DNA from: Roseateles sp. XES5
GTDB taxonomy: Bacteria; Pseudomonadota; Alphaproteobacteria; Rhizobiales; Rhizobiaceae
NCBI RefSeq assembly: GCF_020535545.1
Contig: NZ_CP084753.1
Coordinates: 62,001-126,000 of the forward strand
Length of the DNA: 64,000 nt
Reading direction: 5' to 3'
In this document: one piece after another, positions 24,230 to 34,595 of the stretch
Position numbering within the stretch: position 1 is the stretch's first letter
How the letters are laid out: every line of letters begins with the position of its first letter
Notes under the pieces: model-generated
The model's input: the letters and a program-made list of their open reading frames with translations, nothing else
Databases searched by the model: none
Told to the model about the DNA's origin: nothing
Translations under genes and position numbers: made by a program

Positions 24230-26161
24230 TCAGGCGCCCTTCGGTTCCACGAACATGCGGCCGCGCATTTCCATGTGCAGGGCATGGCAGAACCACTGGC
24301 AATAGTACCAGTAGACCCCCGCATTCGCCGCGACGAAGGTGACGGAACTCGTCTGCTGCGGCCCGATCTCCATGGCAACGCCATGGTTGCCCATGGTGAA
24401 GCCGTGCGTCAGGTCGTCGATCTCGTCGAGATTGGTGACGATGACGGTGACTTCGTCGCCTTCCTTGACCGTGAAGTCCGTCTGGCTGAAGCTCGGCGCG
24501 ACCGAGGTCATGTAGACGCGCACCTTGTTGCCGTCGCGGATGACGGCGTCGGTCCATTCGTCGATATCGACGCCGTCGGCCTCGGCCTGCTTGCGCGTTT
24601 CGGCCCAGAGCGGATCCTTGCGGTCCCAGACCGACCTGATGTTCGGCAAGATCGAGGGCGCGACGGCGATGGCGTCATGCGGCTCGGCGAAGTTCGGGCC
24701 GTCATGCACCAGCACCATCTTCTCGCCCGACATGTCGATGATCTGCTCGTTCTCGGCGTGCAGCGGTCCCACCGGCAGGAAACGGTCCTTGGAGAACTTG
24801 CAGCCCACGGCCAGGTACTTGCCGTCCGCCGCGATGGTCTCGGACTGCGAACCGTTGATATGGCCCGGCTGGTACTGCACGTCCAGGCGGTCGACCACGT
24901 ACTTGGCGTTCTTGTCACCCTTGTGGAAGGCGATCGCCTTGTCGATGTTCCACTTCACGATCTGGCTGTCCAGGAACAGCGTGGTGTAGGCATTGCCGCG
25001 GCCGTCGAAGGCCGTGTGCAGCGGCCCCAGGCCGAGTTCCGGCTCCGCCACCACGGCGCTGCGCGGCTCTGCATTGTCGTAGAAGATCGCGTCGAACTTG
25101 GTGACGTCGAGCACGGTGACGGTCGGCGAGAGCTTGCCGGCGACGCAAAGGTGCTTCTTGTCCGGCGCCATGTTGCAGCCGTGCGGGTTGTTGGCGATGG
25201 GGATGTAGCGGGTGAAGAGGGACTTGGCCTCCTTGCGGCCGTCCACGACCTTGACGCCGTTGACCTCTTCGTACTTGCCCGCCGCGATGGCCTTCTCGAT
25301 CTCGGCGATGTTGAAGACGACGACATGGTCCATCTCGGACTTCGTCATCTCCTCCAGCACCATGCCCATTTCGGAATTGTAGCAGGTCGAGAACGCCCAC
25401 TTGCCCTCGTAGTCGGCATCGCAGTTGTCGAGATTGCCCGAGACCTTGACCTGCCAGGCGACTTCCCACTTGTCGGCATCGACGGCCGTGAAGACGTTCA
25501 CATAGGTCGAGACGTCCTTCATGGTCGAGCCGTCATTGACCAGCGGCGCTTCGTCCTCGCCGTTGCAGAAGACGTAGTTGGAGCGCGGCCACTTCTGCGG
25601 ACGCAGGCCATGGATACCCTTGGCGTTCGGGATTTCCAGGATGGCGTCGGGCTTCATCACGTCGCAGCGCACGCGCGCGACGCGCGTATTGGCCTTGTCG
25701 TTCATGAAGAGATAGCGGCCGTCATACTTGCCCTCGGTGAAGGACATATGGACATGGTGCAGGTCGCCATTGTCGTGGATATGCTTGCCGTTGGCGGCGA
25801 GCTGCTTCTTCGTCTTCTCCGTCATCGTGCGCTGGTGGATGCGGATCGATTCATTCGTCTGGCCCCAGCCCGTGGCCGAGCAGCGGTTGAACACCGGCAC
25901 GCGCATCAGTTCGCGCATCGAGGGGATGCCGAGAATGCGCATCTCGCCGCTCTGGCCGGAAGACCAGAAGCCGTAATAGTCGTCGAGCTTCCCGGGGGCG
26001 ACGGAGCCGTCGGCTCCGGCGGCGGCACGGGCGGGGGTGGCAAGGCCGGCAGCCCCGAGACCCAGCGCCGCCGGCCCCATCGCGCCGGCGAGAACCGCGC
26101 TGCCCGCGGTGGCGCTGAAGAGCGCGCGGCGGCTCAGCCCCTTGTTTTCCTTCGATTCCAT
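24230..26161 (-). CDS. nosZ: Nitrous-oxide reductase NosZ, clade I (Tat-exported)
   Basis: 643 residues from the ATG at 26161. The Tat signal [18 protein letters not shown] is diagnostic of clade I. The propeller domain holds the CuZ histidines, including [28 protein letters not shown] and AEPHDAIAV. The C-terminal cupredoxin domain holds the CuA ligands in [18 protein letters not shown]. The enzyme reduces N2O to N2 in the periplasm. Its electrons come from cytochrome c or pseudoazurin. It lies between nosR and nosD. Codon use shifts to CTG/GTG-dominated from about 24690 to 25050, unlike the flanks. Confidence 0.97.
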   Translation of the reverse strand: MESKENKGLSRRALFSATAGSAVLAGAMGPAALGLGAAGLATPARAAAGADGSVAPGKLDDYYGFWSSGQSGEMRILGIPSMRELMRVPVFNRCSATGWGQTNESIRIHQRTMTEKTKKQLAANGKHIHDNGDLHHVHMSFTEGKYDGRYLFMNDKANTRVARVRCDVMKPDAILEIPNAKGIHGLRPQKWPRSNYVFCNGEDEAPLVNDGSTMKDVSTYVNVFTAVDADKWEVAWQVKVSGNLDNCDADYEGKWAFSTCYNSEMGMVLEEMTKSEMDHVVVFNIAEIEKAIAAGKYEEVNGVKVVDGRKEAKSLFTRYIPIANNPHGCNMAPDKKHLCVAGKLSPTVTVLDVTKFDAIFYDNAEPRSAVVAEPELGLGPLHTAFDGRGNAYTTLFLDSQIVKWNIDKAIAFHKGDKNAKYVVDRLDVQYQPGHINGSQSETIAADGKYLAVGCKFSKDRFLPVGPLHAENEQIIDMSGEKMVLVHDGPNFAEPHDAIAVAPSILPNIRSVWDRKDPLWAETRKQAEADGVDIDEWTDAVIRDGNKVRVYMTSVAPSFSQTDFTVKEGDEVTVIVTNLDEIDDLTHGFTMGNHGVAMEIGPQQTSSVTFVAANAGVYWYYCQWFCHALHMEMRGRMFVEPKGA

Positions 26162-26178
26162 GATCGGCTCCTCTTTGC

Positions 26179-28338
26179 CTAGGCTTTTGCTGTGGGTTGC
26201 TGGTGGATCGGTGCGCCCCCGGGGCTCGCCGCGAGCTTGGCGCGCGACTTCATCTTCTTGATCACCACGGGGCAGACGGTTTCGGACTGGTAGAGCACCT
26301 GGCAGTGCAGGCAGTTGATGCACTCGTTCGGGTTGATCTCGCCCGTCTTGTGGATCGCCTGTACCGGACACTGGTTGGCGCAGGTCTGGCAGGGGTTTCC
26401 GCATTCGTGGTAGCGCTTCAGCCAGTCGAACATGCGCATGCGCGCGGGGATCGCCAGCGCCGCACCGAGCGGGCAGAGGTAGCGGCAGTAGAACCGCTCG
26501 ACGAAGAGCCCGGCGACGAGCAGCGCGACGGCATAGGCGACGAAGGGCCAGGCGCGGATGAACTTCAGGATGATGGCGGTCTTGAACGGCTCGATCTCGG
26601 CCAGATGTTCGGCCTGCTCGACGCTCATCAGCGACACGCCGAAGAGACCGAGGAAAATCATGTACTTCACCGGCCAGAGCCGCTCATGCAGCCCCCAAGG
26701 CAAGGTCCATTGCGGAATGCGCAGCTTGCGCGCGATCTGGTTGGTCAGTTCCTGCAAGGCGCCGAAGGGGCAGAGCCAGCCGCAATAGGCGCCCCGTCCC
26801 CAGAACAGCAGCGCGGCGGCGACGGCGAACCAGAGGATGAAGGTCAGCGGGTCAAGCAGGAACGCCTGCCAACTGAACCCGCCGACGAGGCTGCCGAACA
26901 GCGCCATCAGGTTGACGACGGAAAGCTGCGCATTGGCATACCAGCCGAGGAAGACCAGCGTCACCGTCAGGAAGGCGATGCGGAAGATGTAGAAGCCCTT
27001 CGCATTCCGCACCGCATAGGTCTGGAAGAAGAACACACCCGTCAGCACCACGAGCATGGCGCCGAGCACCGCGATCTTGAGCTTGGAGTCGTGCCAGATG
27101 CGCTTCCACAGATCGGCCTGCGCCGAGCCTTCTTCCTGCGGCGAGACGACGGCGACGTCCTTTGCGGGCGGGACGATGGCCCGGAGATATTTCTGCGGCA
27201 GCTGGTAGCCGAGATCGAAGGTGTGGAAGACCTTCTCGATCGGCCCGACCTCGCGCTGCGCCAGAAGCTGGATGCGGAACGGCTTTGCCGGATCGAAGCC
27301 GAGATTGGCGGGAATGCGGAACAGGTCCATCTCGGAAAATTCCGGCGCGCCGGCGAGCGCGATGCCGCCGAGGCGACGATGGTCGCGGTCACGGAAGCGC
27401 ACGGAGACGTCGTCCTGGATCAGCACGATCCGGTCGAAGATACCGCCGCGCACATAGCCCGAGCCCTTGAAGGAATAGAGGCCGCGCCCCACCACGGCGA
27501 TGGCGTTCTCGCCCTCCTTCAGCCAGCCCTTGAGGTTGGCCTCTTCGGCCGGGCCGAGCAGCGCCTTGCCGATGGCGGGCACGGATACCAGCGCCGCCTG
27601 CATGTCGATGAACGTGGTCTGCGGCGCCTCGGCAATCGCACGGTCGCGGGCGCGGACATCGGGATGCGCGGCGAACGCGGCGTTGACCTGTCCGACGTCC
27701 AGCGACAGCCGGCGCAGGGTTCCGTCCCCTTCGGCCTCGACCCAGTCGGCCGGCGCGGCGGCGGCAGGGTCGATCTCGAAACGGGGACCCGCGCTTTCCG
27801 CTTCCGGGGCCAGTCCGCCAAGGCCGAGCGCACGCGCGACCTTCAGCCCCGAGCGGACGATGGAATCGTCGATCACCATCACCGTCACGGTCGCACCGGA
27901 GATGATGTCCACCTCATGCGCCGTGCCGCCGGATTTGGCCTCGGCAACGAGATCGAGCCCGGCATAGCCGGCCACCAGAGCCTTCACCTTCGCCTCGGGA
28001 ATGCCGATGAGCACGATGGGCTCGGAATGTTTCACCAGCTTCACGCCGATGATCTTGCCATCCGTCCCGACGGCCACGACCGTGTGGATCGGCTTGCCGG
28101 AATAGCCGGTCGTTCCCACGAAGTCCGAGGTCATGAAGGCGAAGGCCACCGTCTCCCCGCCCTTCAGCACCGGCGCCACCGCGATATCCGCGCGCACCGG
28201 CCCAAAGCCGTCCGCCCCCGGCACGATATCCGACGCCGTCATGGCCGGCAGGTATTCCTGCAGCACCGAGCGCGCGCTGGCGGAAGCCGCAAAACACAGG
28301 CTGGCACAGAGGAAAAGGACGAGGCGAAGAAGTTTCAT
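26179..28338 (-). CDS. nosR: NosR, membrane flavo-iron-sulfur protein for nos expression and N2O reduction
   Basis: 719 residues from the ATG at 28338. The signal peptide spans about 1-22. A periplasmic FMN-binding domain (about 75-170) has [17 protein letters not shown], whose Thr is the expected flavinylation site. A periplasmic region and about five transmembrane helices follow. The NapH-like C-terminus has [25 protein letters not shown] and two ferredoxin clusters ([13 protein letters not shown] and [12 protein letters not shown]). NosR carries electrons towards NosZ and is needed for nos transcription. An FNR/NnrR-type box lies 58 bp upstream of the start. Confidence 0.95.
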   Translation of the reverse strand: MKLLRLVLFLCASLCFAASASARSVLQEYLPAMTASDIVPGADGFGPVRADIAVAPVLKGGETVAFAFMTSDFVGTTGYSGKPIHTVVAVGTDGKIIGVKLVKHSEPIVLIGIPEAKVKALVAGYAGLDLVAEAKSGGTAHEVDIISGATVTVMVIDDSIVRSGLKVARALGLGGLAPEAESAGPRFEIDPAAAAPADWVEAEGDGTLRRLSLDVGQVNAAFAAHPDVRARDRAIAEAPQTTFIDMQAALVSVPAIGKALLGPAEEANLKGWLKEGENAIAVVGRGLYSFKGSGYVRGGIFDRIVLIQDDVSVRFRDRDHRRLGGIALAGAPEFSEMDLFRIPANLGFDPAKPFRIQLLAQREVGPIEKVFHTFDLGYQLPQKYLRAIVPPAKDVAVVSPQEEGSAQADLWKRIWHDSKLKIAVLGAMLVVLTGVFFFQTYAVRNAKGFYIFRIAFLTVTLVFLGWYANAQLSVVNLMALFGSLVGGFSWQAFLLDPLTFILWFAVAAALLFWGRGAYCGWLCPFGALQELTNQIARKLRIPQWTLPWGLHERLWPVKYMIFLGLFGVSLMSVEQAEHLAEIEPFKTAIILKFIRAWPFVAYAVALLVAGLFVERFYCRYLCPLGAALAIPARMRMFDWLKRYHECGNPCQTCANQCPVQAIHKTGEINPNECINCLHCQVLYQSETVCPVVIKKMKSRAKLAASPGGAPIHQQPTAKA

Positions 28339-28396
28339 TCCAGAACGTTCCGGCAAATCATTGCCGCAGCTTTGGAACGTTCACGTCAGGCGGTCT

Positions 28397-28410
28397 TTGA
28401 GCTCGATCAA
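28397..28410 (-). promoter_or_regulatory. FNR/NnrR-type box of the nos operon
   Basis: On the minus strand the site reads TTGATCGAGCTCAA, matching the Crp/Fnr consensus TTGAT-N4-ATCAA at 9 of 10 fixed positions. It is centred about 65 bp before the nosR ATG, a place suited to activation by FnrN, FixK or NnrR under low oxygen or nitric oxide. None of these regulators is encoded in the window. Confidence 0.75.
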
Positions 28411-28523
28411 ACAGCCGCGATTAACGCGGCCGCGCGCAACACAGCTTCGCCTTGCCGGCACAACCGGTCTAACGCTTTGTTTATCAGTGCTCCCTAAGGC
28501 TTCCGTGAGAATCACCTGAGGAC

Positions 28524-29468
28524 ATGAAGCCCTTGGCCGCCACGGAAACGATGCTGCAATTGGCGCAGCTTATGGAAAATGCCGGCAATCTGATTGCGGT
28601 CTACGACCCGGAGGATCGCCTGCGTTTCGCCAATGGAGCGTTCCGTGCCGCCTGGTTCATCGGCCGGGATGAAGAGCCGCTCTGGTCCGATCTCATGCGG
28701 CGCAACTATCACGCCCGGCGCGGCACCGTCATCGAGACGGCGGATTTCGAGACCTGGCTGCGCTCGACGCAGGCCCGGCGCGGCAAGACCGGTTTTCGCG
28801 CCTTCGAGACGGACCTTCACGACGGCCGCTGGCTGTGGATGGCGGAGACGATGCAGGCGAACGGCTGGATGCTCTGCGTGGCAAGCGACATCAGTTCCAT
28901 CCGCACCGACGAACGCGCGCTCCGGCAGGACCGCGACTTCGCGATCAAGGCCTCGCAGACCGACGAACTGACCGGTCTTCCCAGCCGCCGATACGTCATG
29001 GGCAAGCTCGCCGAGCTCGTCTGCGGCACGGGCGCGACGGATCAGCACGCCGGATGTCTCGCGGTCCTCGACATCGACAATTTCAAATACATCAACGACC
29101 GCTTCGGCCACGGTGTCGGCGACGCCATCCTGAAGGACTTCGCCATCACGCTTCAGCGCCATGTGCGCAAGACGGATATTTTCGGCCGCGTCGGCGGCGA
29201 GGAGTTCCTGCTCATCCTGCCGAACACCCCCATGGAGGGGGCGGAAAGCATCGTGCAGCGCATGCTGGTCGCGGTGCGCCAGTCCAGCCCCCTGCCCGAC
29301 CAGACCGGTTTCCACTATACCTTCTCCGCCGGCCTTGCCCGGGCCGCCCGTGGTGACGATCCGGCCGACGTCTATCGCCGCGCCGATCTCGCCCTCTACG
29401 CCGCCAAGATGCAAGGTCGCGACCGGATCAGCATCGAAAGCCAGACCCAGCGAACGGCAAATCCGTGA
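28524..29468 (+). CDS. PAS-GGDEF diguanylate cyclase
   Basis: 314 residues. The N-terminal PAS-like sensor (about 12-125) begins LMENAGNLIAVYDPEDRLRF. The GGDEF domain (about 150-305) has the active-site motif GGEEF at residues 224-228 and a product-inhibition I-site RKTD five residues upstream, so both catalysis and feedback look intact. It should make c-di-GMP from GTP in the cytoplasm; no transmembrane segment is seen. The GAGGAC ribosome-binding site supports the start. It is divergent from nosR, so its promoter shares the region with the FNR-type box, and oxygen-linked control is possible. Confidence 0.92.
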   Translation: MKPLAATETMLQLAQLMENAGNLIAVYDPEDRLRFANGAFRAAWFIGRDEEPLWSDLMRRNYHARRGTVIETADFETWLRSTQARRGKTGFRAFETDLHDGRWLWMAETMQANGWMLCVASDISSIRTDERALRQDRDFAIKASQTDELTGLPSRRYVMGKLAELVCGTGATDQHAGCLAVLDIDNFKYINDRFGHGVGDAILKDFAITLQRHVRKTDIFGRVGGEEFLLILPNTPMEGAESIVQRMLVAVRQSSPLPDQTGFHYTFSAGLARAARGDDPADVYRRADLALYAAKMQGRDRISIESQTQRTANP

Positions 29469-29493
29469 TCCTCATTCCAGTCCGATGATGGCG

Positions 29494-30975
29494 TCATGCC
29501 CTCGAAGGCTGCCCGCGGGCCGCCCTGCCGGAGACCGGCGCGGTCGCCGGCTTGCTTCGGGCCGGCGCAGGACTGGCCACCGCCCGCACCGGGCTGGTGC
29601 CCGGCCAGGCCACCGCAGCCGCCAGGGCATAGATGCAGGCGTTCATGACGCCGAAATCGGCGGATGTGCCCGCCAGAATGCCGACGATCACCACCGGCGG
29701 CGTATAGAAGCGCACCGCGTTGAGGATGAGGGCGCCGGTGTGGTCTCCCGGCCGTGCCCTGCGCAGAAGAGTCTGTAGCATGAAGCCGTAGTAGAGCAGC
29801 CCGCCGGCAATGCCGGTATTGCTGAACACCGCGACGACGCCGTTCGAGGCGCGGGTCGAGCCCATGCCGACGCCCAGCCCCCAGCTGTCGAACAGCGCGT
29901 TCAGCGACACTGCCGTCCACATGCTACGCTCGATGAAGGAATCCGACGAGGTCTTCTGGAAGACGATCGTATCGACCAGTTCGAGAAGGGGATCGAAGAG
30001 CGACGGCTTGACGAGGGCCAGCAGGTAGATGGCCGCCAGGCCGCAGACGATCGCCCAATATTCGCTCGCAAGCCCTTCCCTGGCCCGGCTGCCCTTGGGC
30101 GCCATCAGAAGCCGCCAGAACCACTCGACCGCCGCGACGCAGCCGAAGATGCCAAGCCCGCCATAGGCGGAGGACGAGGTCGACAGGAGCGCGAACAGCG
30201 TCAACAGCACAATGAGGACAGGCGCGGCGACGAGGCGAATCCACGGGGTGGAAATCGCGCGGCGGAAAAAATAGATCGCCGACAGGAAACCGACGGCCAG
30301 CGATCCGAAGGACGACGCCTCCGGCATCAGGCCGACGATGCGCTTGACGTTGCTGAGCTCGACGTCGACCAGATACGCATAGGTCGCCGTGCGGAAGACA
30401 TCGAGATAGGCGCCGATGCCGACAAGATCGAGCACGCCCGTAAACACGGTCACCGCACCGCCGACGCAAAGGGCGGAAAGCACATGCTGGCGCGTGGCGG
30501 CCGAGCGGAACGCCAGCGCGCAGGCAAACACCGTCACGATCGATATCGTGAGATACATGAGCTGCGAGATGTTCTGCTGGGTGGGGTAGAGCGGATCGCC
30601 GAAACTCGCCTCCTCGAGGCGCATGGGGATGATGAGGATCTGCCCTGCGAACAGCCGCGGCATCAGCAGCGTGACCAGCACCGCCACGATCCAGAACACG
30701 AAGAGCAGGAGACATTGCGAGGGGCGCAGGGAGATATCCAGCATGCGCGAGAGACCGTTCGTCCCGCCGCCATATTTGACGATGATGGCGAGCGCGATGA
30801 TCGGCGGCGGCGTGAAGCTCAGTCCCGACGTCAGTTCCGGCGGAATGACCGCGAAGGAGCCGAACGCCATGGAGCCAAAGAGCAGATAGAAGATGAACGG
30901 CCCGCGACTGACCATTCCGATGAGCAGCAGCACCCAAAAGAAAAAGACTGGTACGAAGTTCACCGCGATCTCCAT
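29494..30975 (-). CDS. Multi-pass membrane protein, putative polysaccharide (O-antigen/Wzy-like) polymerase
   Basis: 493 residues with roughly ten to twelve hydrophobic segments. Near the C-terminus lies a hydrophilic loop with SLNALFDSWGLGVGMGSTRASN, which recalls the H/N-x-x-x-G-x-G loop of Wzy/WaaL-type enzymes. The extreme C-terminus is Ala/Pro/Arg-rich and cytoplasmic-looking. Low sequence conservation is normal for this group, and no glycosyltransferase genes flank it, so the exact polymer cannot be inferred. It is convergent with the diguanylate cyclase, which often controls exopolysaccharide. Confidence 0.6.
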   Translation of the reverse strand: MEIAVNFVPVFFFWVLLLIGMVSRGPFIFYLLFGSMAFGSFAVIPPELTSGLSFTPPPIIALAIIVKYGGGTNGLSRMLDISLRPSQCLLLFVFWIVAVLVTLLMPRLFAGQILIIPMRLEEASFGDPLYPTQQNISQLMYLTISIVTVFACALAFRSAATRQHVLSALCVGGAVTVFTGVLDLVGIGAYLDVFRTATYAYLVDVELSNVKRIVGLMPEASSFGSLAVGFLSAIYFFRRAISTPWIRLVAAPVLIVLLTLFALLSTSSSAYGGLGIFGCVAAVEWFWRLLMAPKGSRAREGLASEYWAIVCGLAAIYLLALVKPSLFDPLLELVDTIVFQKTSSDSFIERSMWTAVSLNALFDSWGLGVGMGSTRASNGVVAVFSNTGIAGGLLYYGFMLQTLLRRARPGDHTGALILNAVRFYTPPVVIVGILAGTSADFGVMNACIYALAAAVAWPGTSPVRAVASPAPARSKPATAPVSGRAARGQPSRA

Positions 30976-31134
30976 GCTGGCCGGAAGCCGCGCCTCAGCA
31001 TGCCCTACCGTCGGATCAATGAACCACAGCGCCGTAAATCTTTTCCTAAGCTCCCCTTAACCATGTGGCTTACGCCGGCAGGCGCGGGCCGAGCAACTTC
31101 GGCCGCTCCCTGCGACTTACCTGGCCACCCGGCG

Positions 31135-32034
31135 TCAGGGTCGCGTGCCGCCGCGGATGGCGAGAGAGACGGCGTAGAGGGACGTGGTGGCGGTGATGAA
31201 GAGGCGATGGCGGTGGCGGCCGCCGAAGCAGATGTTGGAGACGGTTTCCGGCACGAGGATCTTGCCGAGGCGGCGGCCGTCCGGCGCGATGCAATGCACC
31301 CCGTCGCCGGCCGAGGACCAGAGATTGCCAGCCTCATCCACCCGCATGCCATCCGCGCAGCCGGGGGAAATGGTATGGAAGACGTCGCCGCCCTTCAGCG
31401 CCCCGTCGGCGGCAACGTCGAAGGCACGGATATGGCGCGGATCGCCGGAGAACATGCGGCCGGTATCAGCGACGTAGAGACGTCGTTCGTCCGGGCTGAA
31501 GGCAAGACCGTTCGGGCAGTTGAAATCGGTCAGCACCGCCCGGACATGGCCGGAATGCGGGTCGACGCGATAGACGTTGCAGGGGAGTTCCTGTGCACTG
31601 CGCGTGCCCTCATAGTCCGAGCCGATGCCGTAATGCGGATCGGTGAACCAGATGGCACCGTCCGCGGTCACGACCACATCGTTCGGCGAATTCAGCCGCT
31701 TGCCGTCATAGCTGTCGGCAATCACGGTGATGGAACCGTCATGTTCGGTGCGGGTGACACGGCGCGTGCCGTGCTCGCAGGTCACCAGCCGCCCCTCGCG
31801 ATCGCGCGTATTGCCATTGGCGAAGTTGGACGGTTCGCGGAAGGTGCCGATACCCGTCGTCGGGCTCCAGCGCAGGATGCGGTTGTTCGGAATGTCGGAG
31901 AACAGCAGGCAATCGTGATCGCCGAACCAGACCGGCCCTTCGACCCAGTCGAACCCGGTGGCCAATTTCTTGAGCGGGGCATTGCCCAGCACGAAACTGG
32001 CAAACTCCGGCTGCTCCGCCTCAAAAAATGACAT
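31135..32034 (-). CDS. SMP-30/gluconolactonase family protein
   Basis: 299 residues from the ATG at 32034, supported by GGGAGAGACGG. The six-bladed propeller fold is recognised from GFDWVEGPVWFGDHDCLLFSD (metal-binding Glu), RLNSPNDVVVTADGAIWFTD (Asn/Asp ligands) and NCPNGLAFSPDERRLYVADT. Such enzymes hydrolyse sugar-acid lactones (glucono-, galactono- or arabinono-lactone) with a divalent metal. No aldose dehydrogenase is adjacent; uxuBA lie about 6 kb away. Confidence 0.9.
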   Translation of the reverse strand: MSFFEAEQPEFASFVLGNAPLKKLATGFDWVEGPVWFGDHDCLLFSDIPNNRILRWSPTTGIGTFREPSNFANGNTRDREGRLVTCEHGTRRVTRTEHDGSITVIADSYDGKRLNSPNDVVVTADGAIWFTDPHYGIGSDYEGTRSAQELPCNVYRVDPHSGHVRAVLTDFNCPNGLAFSPDERRLYVADTGRMFSGDPRHIRAFDVAADGALKGGDVFHTISPGCADGMRVDEAGNLWSSAGDGVHCIAPDGRRLGKILVPETVSNICFGGRHRHRLFITATTSLYAVSLAIRGGTRP

Positions 32035-32185
32035 CCGTCTCTCCCTTCGAACCGATCGCGCGCAGGATAGCGGCTGCGCCGTGCCCGGCAAGCCGTCCTG
32101 TTGCAGGCCGGCGCAATCTGGTATTTCTTCGCGGGAGCCGCCGCAGCATCCCGCTGCCCTCTTTTCCATCCGCTACGGAACAGCC

Positions 32186-32971
32186 ATGTCCCTGCCCCAG
32201 AAGATCGGCTTCATCGGAACCGGCGCCATCACCGACGCCATGGTGCGCGGCCTGCTCGCCAAGCCCGCCGCCGTGCCCCATGTCATGGTGTCCATGCGCA
32301 GCACGGAGATTTCGGCGGCGCTCGCGGCCGATTTTCCTCAGGTGCTCGTTTCCAGCGACAATCAGGCGATCGTCGACGGCTGCGACACGGTCGTGCTGGC
32401 GATCCGCCCGCAGATCGCCGAGGAGGTCGTTCGCCCCTTGCGCTTCCGCGACGGGCAAGCGGTGATCAGCGTCGTCGCCGCGACGAGCCGGCCTGCCCTG
32501 CTCGACTGGATCGGCGCGGATGTGCGCCTGTCGCAGGCGATACCGCTTCCCTTCGTCGCGCGGCGCAAGGGCGTCACGGCCGTCTATCCGCCGGATACCA
32601 ACACGGCCGCGCTCTTCGAGGTCCTCGGCAATGCCGTCGAATGCGAGACCAAGGCCGAATACGACCTCCTTGCCGCGGCCAGCGCCCTGATGGCCACCTA
32701 TTTCGGCATCATGCACCGCACGACCGCATGGCTTGCCGAAAAAGGCCTGCCGGAAGAAAAGGGCCGCGCCTATCTCGCGCCGCTCTTCGCGGGCCTTGCC
32801 GAGACGGCCGAGCGCGCCGGCAAGAATGTCGACTTCATCGAACTGAGCCGCGATTTCGCCACCAGAGGCGGCCTCAACGAGCAGGTTCTCCGTGATTTCA
32901 GCGACAAGGGCGGCCCTGACGCCCTGACACAGGCGCTGGATCGCGTCCTCAAGCGCATCGCCGGTCAATAG
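32186..32971 (+). CDS. Pyrroline-5-carboxylate reductase-like protein (ProC family)
   Basis: 261 residues. The N-terminal Rossmann motif GFIGTGAITDAM binds NAD(P)H. VLAIRPQIAEEVV, QAVISVVAATSRPALLDWIG and IPLPFVARRKGVTAVYPP follow the ProC pattern. The C-terminal dimer domain has the TRGGLNEQVLRDF helix, where canonical ProC has the TSPGGTT... motif, so substrate binding may differ. The start at 32186 was chosen over an upstream in-frame start because it begins the Rossmann strand at residue 6. It is divergent from the SMP-30 gene. Confidence 0.82.
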   Translation: MSLPQKIGFIGTGAITDAMVRGLLAKPAAVPHVMVSMRSTEISAALAADFPQVLVSSDNQAIVDGCDTVVLAIRPQIAEEVVRPLRFRDGQAVISVVAATSRPALLDWIGADVRLSQAIPLPFVARRKGVTAVYPPDTNTAALFEVLGNAVECETKAEYDLLAAASALMATYFGIMHRTTAWLAEKGLPEEKGRAYLAPLFAGLAETAERAGKNVDFIELSRDFATRGGLNEQVLRDFSDKGGPDALTQALDRVLKRIAGQ

Positions 32972-33125
32972 CGGCTCCGGCACAACAGCTACCGCGCCAG
33001 AAAGGGCTTGCGCTCGAGGCGGCAACTGCGGAAGAATTCCCGCCCGCCCCGGCAGGTGCACATGCGGAGAGCCGCCCTCCCGCATCCGCCCGTGCCGGCT
33101 TTTCATGGCGCTACCGGAGCCGTTG

Positions 33126-33584
33126 ATGTCCAGATCGATCCCCACGTCCATTCTCTTCTGCTGCGATCACAATTCGGTGCGCTCCCCGATGGCCGAGGGA
33201 CTGATGAAGAAAATCTATGGCCGCACCGCCTATGTGCAGTCGGCCGGCGTCAAGAACGACATGGAGATCGACGGCTTCGCGGTCGCCGTCTGCGACGAGA
33301 TCGGCGTCGAACTCGTCCGCCACCGCTCGCGCTCCTTCGAGGAGATGCACGCGCTTGGCGACCATCTCGGCAGCTTCGACCTCGTGGTCGCCCTATCGCC
33401 GGCGAGCCAGCATCAGGCCGAGACGCTTGCGCGCAACGCCTATCTTGAGGTCGAATACTGGCCCATCATGGATCCGGTCGGCCAGGCGGAAGGCCGCGAG
33501 GCGACGCTGGCGCTCTACCGCACGGCCCGGGACCAGATCCGCAGCAAGATGATCGAGCGCTTCGGCCAGCCGGCCCTGGGCTGA
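33126..33584 (+). CDS. Low molecular weight protein-tyrosine-phosphatase-like protein
   Basis: 152 residues from the ATG at 33126 (CGGAG upstream; an in-frame ATG at 33105 is possible). The P-loop C13-x5-R19 (CDHNSVRSP) has the family's C-x5-R-S form, and the general-acid loop is present as IMDPVGQAEG. A helical C-terminus (ALYRTARDQIRSKMIERF) follows. Family members dephosphorylate protein tyrosine or act as arsenate reductases; in rhizobia this version is a conserved housekeeping neighbour. No arsenic genes are nearby, so a phosphatase role is preferred. Confidence 0.85.
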   Translation: MSRSIPTSILFCCDHNSVRSPMAEGLMKKIYGRTAYVQSAGVKNDMEIDGFAVAVCDEIGVELVRHRSRSFEEMHALGDHLGSFDLVVALSPASQHQAETLARNAYLEVEYWPIMDPVGQAEGREATLALYRTARDQIRSKMIERFGQPALG

Positions 33585-33680
33585 GGCGACCGCGGCGGCA
33601 AGGCCGATTTCCCTCGAAATCCCATGAATGCAACCGGTCGCACCGGATTCTTCGCGGCCCATCTTGCCTTCGCGCTCCAA

Positions 33681-33700
33681 CTTGTATACTAGAATACATC
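33681..33700 (+). promoter_or_regulatory. GntR-type operator CTTGTATACTAGAATACATC before the ABC transporter operon
   Basis: It contains TGTAT-N6-ATACA (683-687 with 694-698 of the 33 kb block) centred on CTAG, typical of GntR/FadR-subfamily sites. Twelve bases, CTTGTATACTAG, recur exactly on the opposite strand at 40192-40203 in front of uxuA. The likely binder is the GntR protein encoded at 36733-37446. Confidence 0.65.
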
Positions 33701-33745
33701 ATGTGCCTTGGGGAGGAACCCAACAGGCCTCATAGGGAGAGGAAT

Positions 33746-34582
33746 ATGATTCATTTCAGCAAGCTTCGTTTCGTCGCCGGTGCTGCCGCCGGCCTCGCGC
33801 TCCTGACATCCGCAGCCTTCGCGCAGGAGGTTCCGGCCGCCGGCACCAGCCAGCGCATCGATGCGATCAAGGCCGCGGGCGAATTGCGCGTCGGCGTGCT
33901 GGCGAACCCGCCGTGGCTCGTCGAGGACACCACGGGCGCAGGCGAACCCTGGCGCGGCCCGGCCTGGACGCTGGCCAATGTCTATGCCGAAAAGCTGGGC
34001 GTGAAGCTCGTGCCGGTCGCCGTTTCGCACGAAACCAAGGTGCCGGTTCTGGCCGCCAACCAGGTCGACATGACGATCTCGCCGCTGTCGATGACCAAGA
34101 AGCGCATGGAAGTCGTCGACTTCGTCACCTATTCGCGCACCTCGCTCTGTGTCTTCGGCAAGGTCTCCAACCCGAAGGTCGCCAATGCCAAATCGGTCGA
34201 CGACTTCGACAATCCCGACATCACCATCGCCTATTTCACGGGCGGCGGTGAAGAGAACTGGGTCAAGGAACGCTTCCCGAAGGCGACGCTTCGCGGCGTG
34301 ACGAGCGCCGGCACGGCCGCTCCCGTCGAGGAAATCATGGCCGGCCGCGCCGATGTCGCGCCGATCAACCGCATCCCCTACATGGCGCTCGCCCGCAAGG
34401 TGAAGGGTCTCGAGGCGCTGCCGCGCGAGAACAATTGCCAGGACAGCACCGAGGCCGTGAACGAGATCGGCCTCGCCATCGACAAGAACCAGCCGGAATA
34501 TCTGGAATGGCTGCGCGCCGTCGCGGAAAAGATGCTGCCCGACCTGCAGGCTGAAGAGGAAGCCGAAGTCGCCAAGATGTAA
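33746..34582 (+). CDS. Family-3 ABC transporter substrate-binding protein of the uxu-linked operon
   Basis: 278 residues from the ATG at 33746 after GGGAGAGG. The signal peptide spans about 1-24 (cleavage near AFA-QEVP). The domain shows LRVGVLANPPWLVED, the DMTISPLSMTKKRMEVVDF segment of family-3 proteins and IMAGRADVAPINRIPYMAL. Two permeases and an ATPase of the polar amino acid class follow. Because the operon shares its operator with uxuBA, the ligand may be a sugar-acid derivative, a sugar-amino acid conjugate or an opine-like compound rather than a plain amino acid; this is inference. Confidence 0.87.
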   Translation: MIHFSKLRFVAGAAAGLALLTSAAFAQEVPAAGTSQRIDAIKAAGELRVGVLANPPWLVEDTTGAGEPWRGPAWTLANVYAEKLGVKLVPVAVSHETKVPVLAANQVDMTISPLSMTKKRMEVVDFVTYSRTSLCVFGKVSNPKVANAKSVDDFDNPDITIAYFTGGGEENWVKERFPKATLRGVTSAGTAAPVEEIMAGRADVAPINRIPYMALARKVKGLEALPRENNCQDSTEAVNEIGLAIDKNQPEYLEWLRAVAEKMLPDLQAEEEAEVAKM

Positions 34583-34595
34583 GCGGCGACGGGCT

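Noticed and set aside
24002..28497. Plus-strand frames of 726 and 766 codons opposite nosZ and nosR
   Set aside because: Shadows of well-identified nos genes, with biased Arg/Asp/Val/His composition and no domains.
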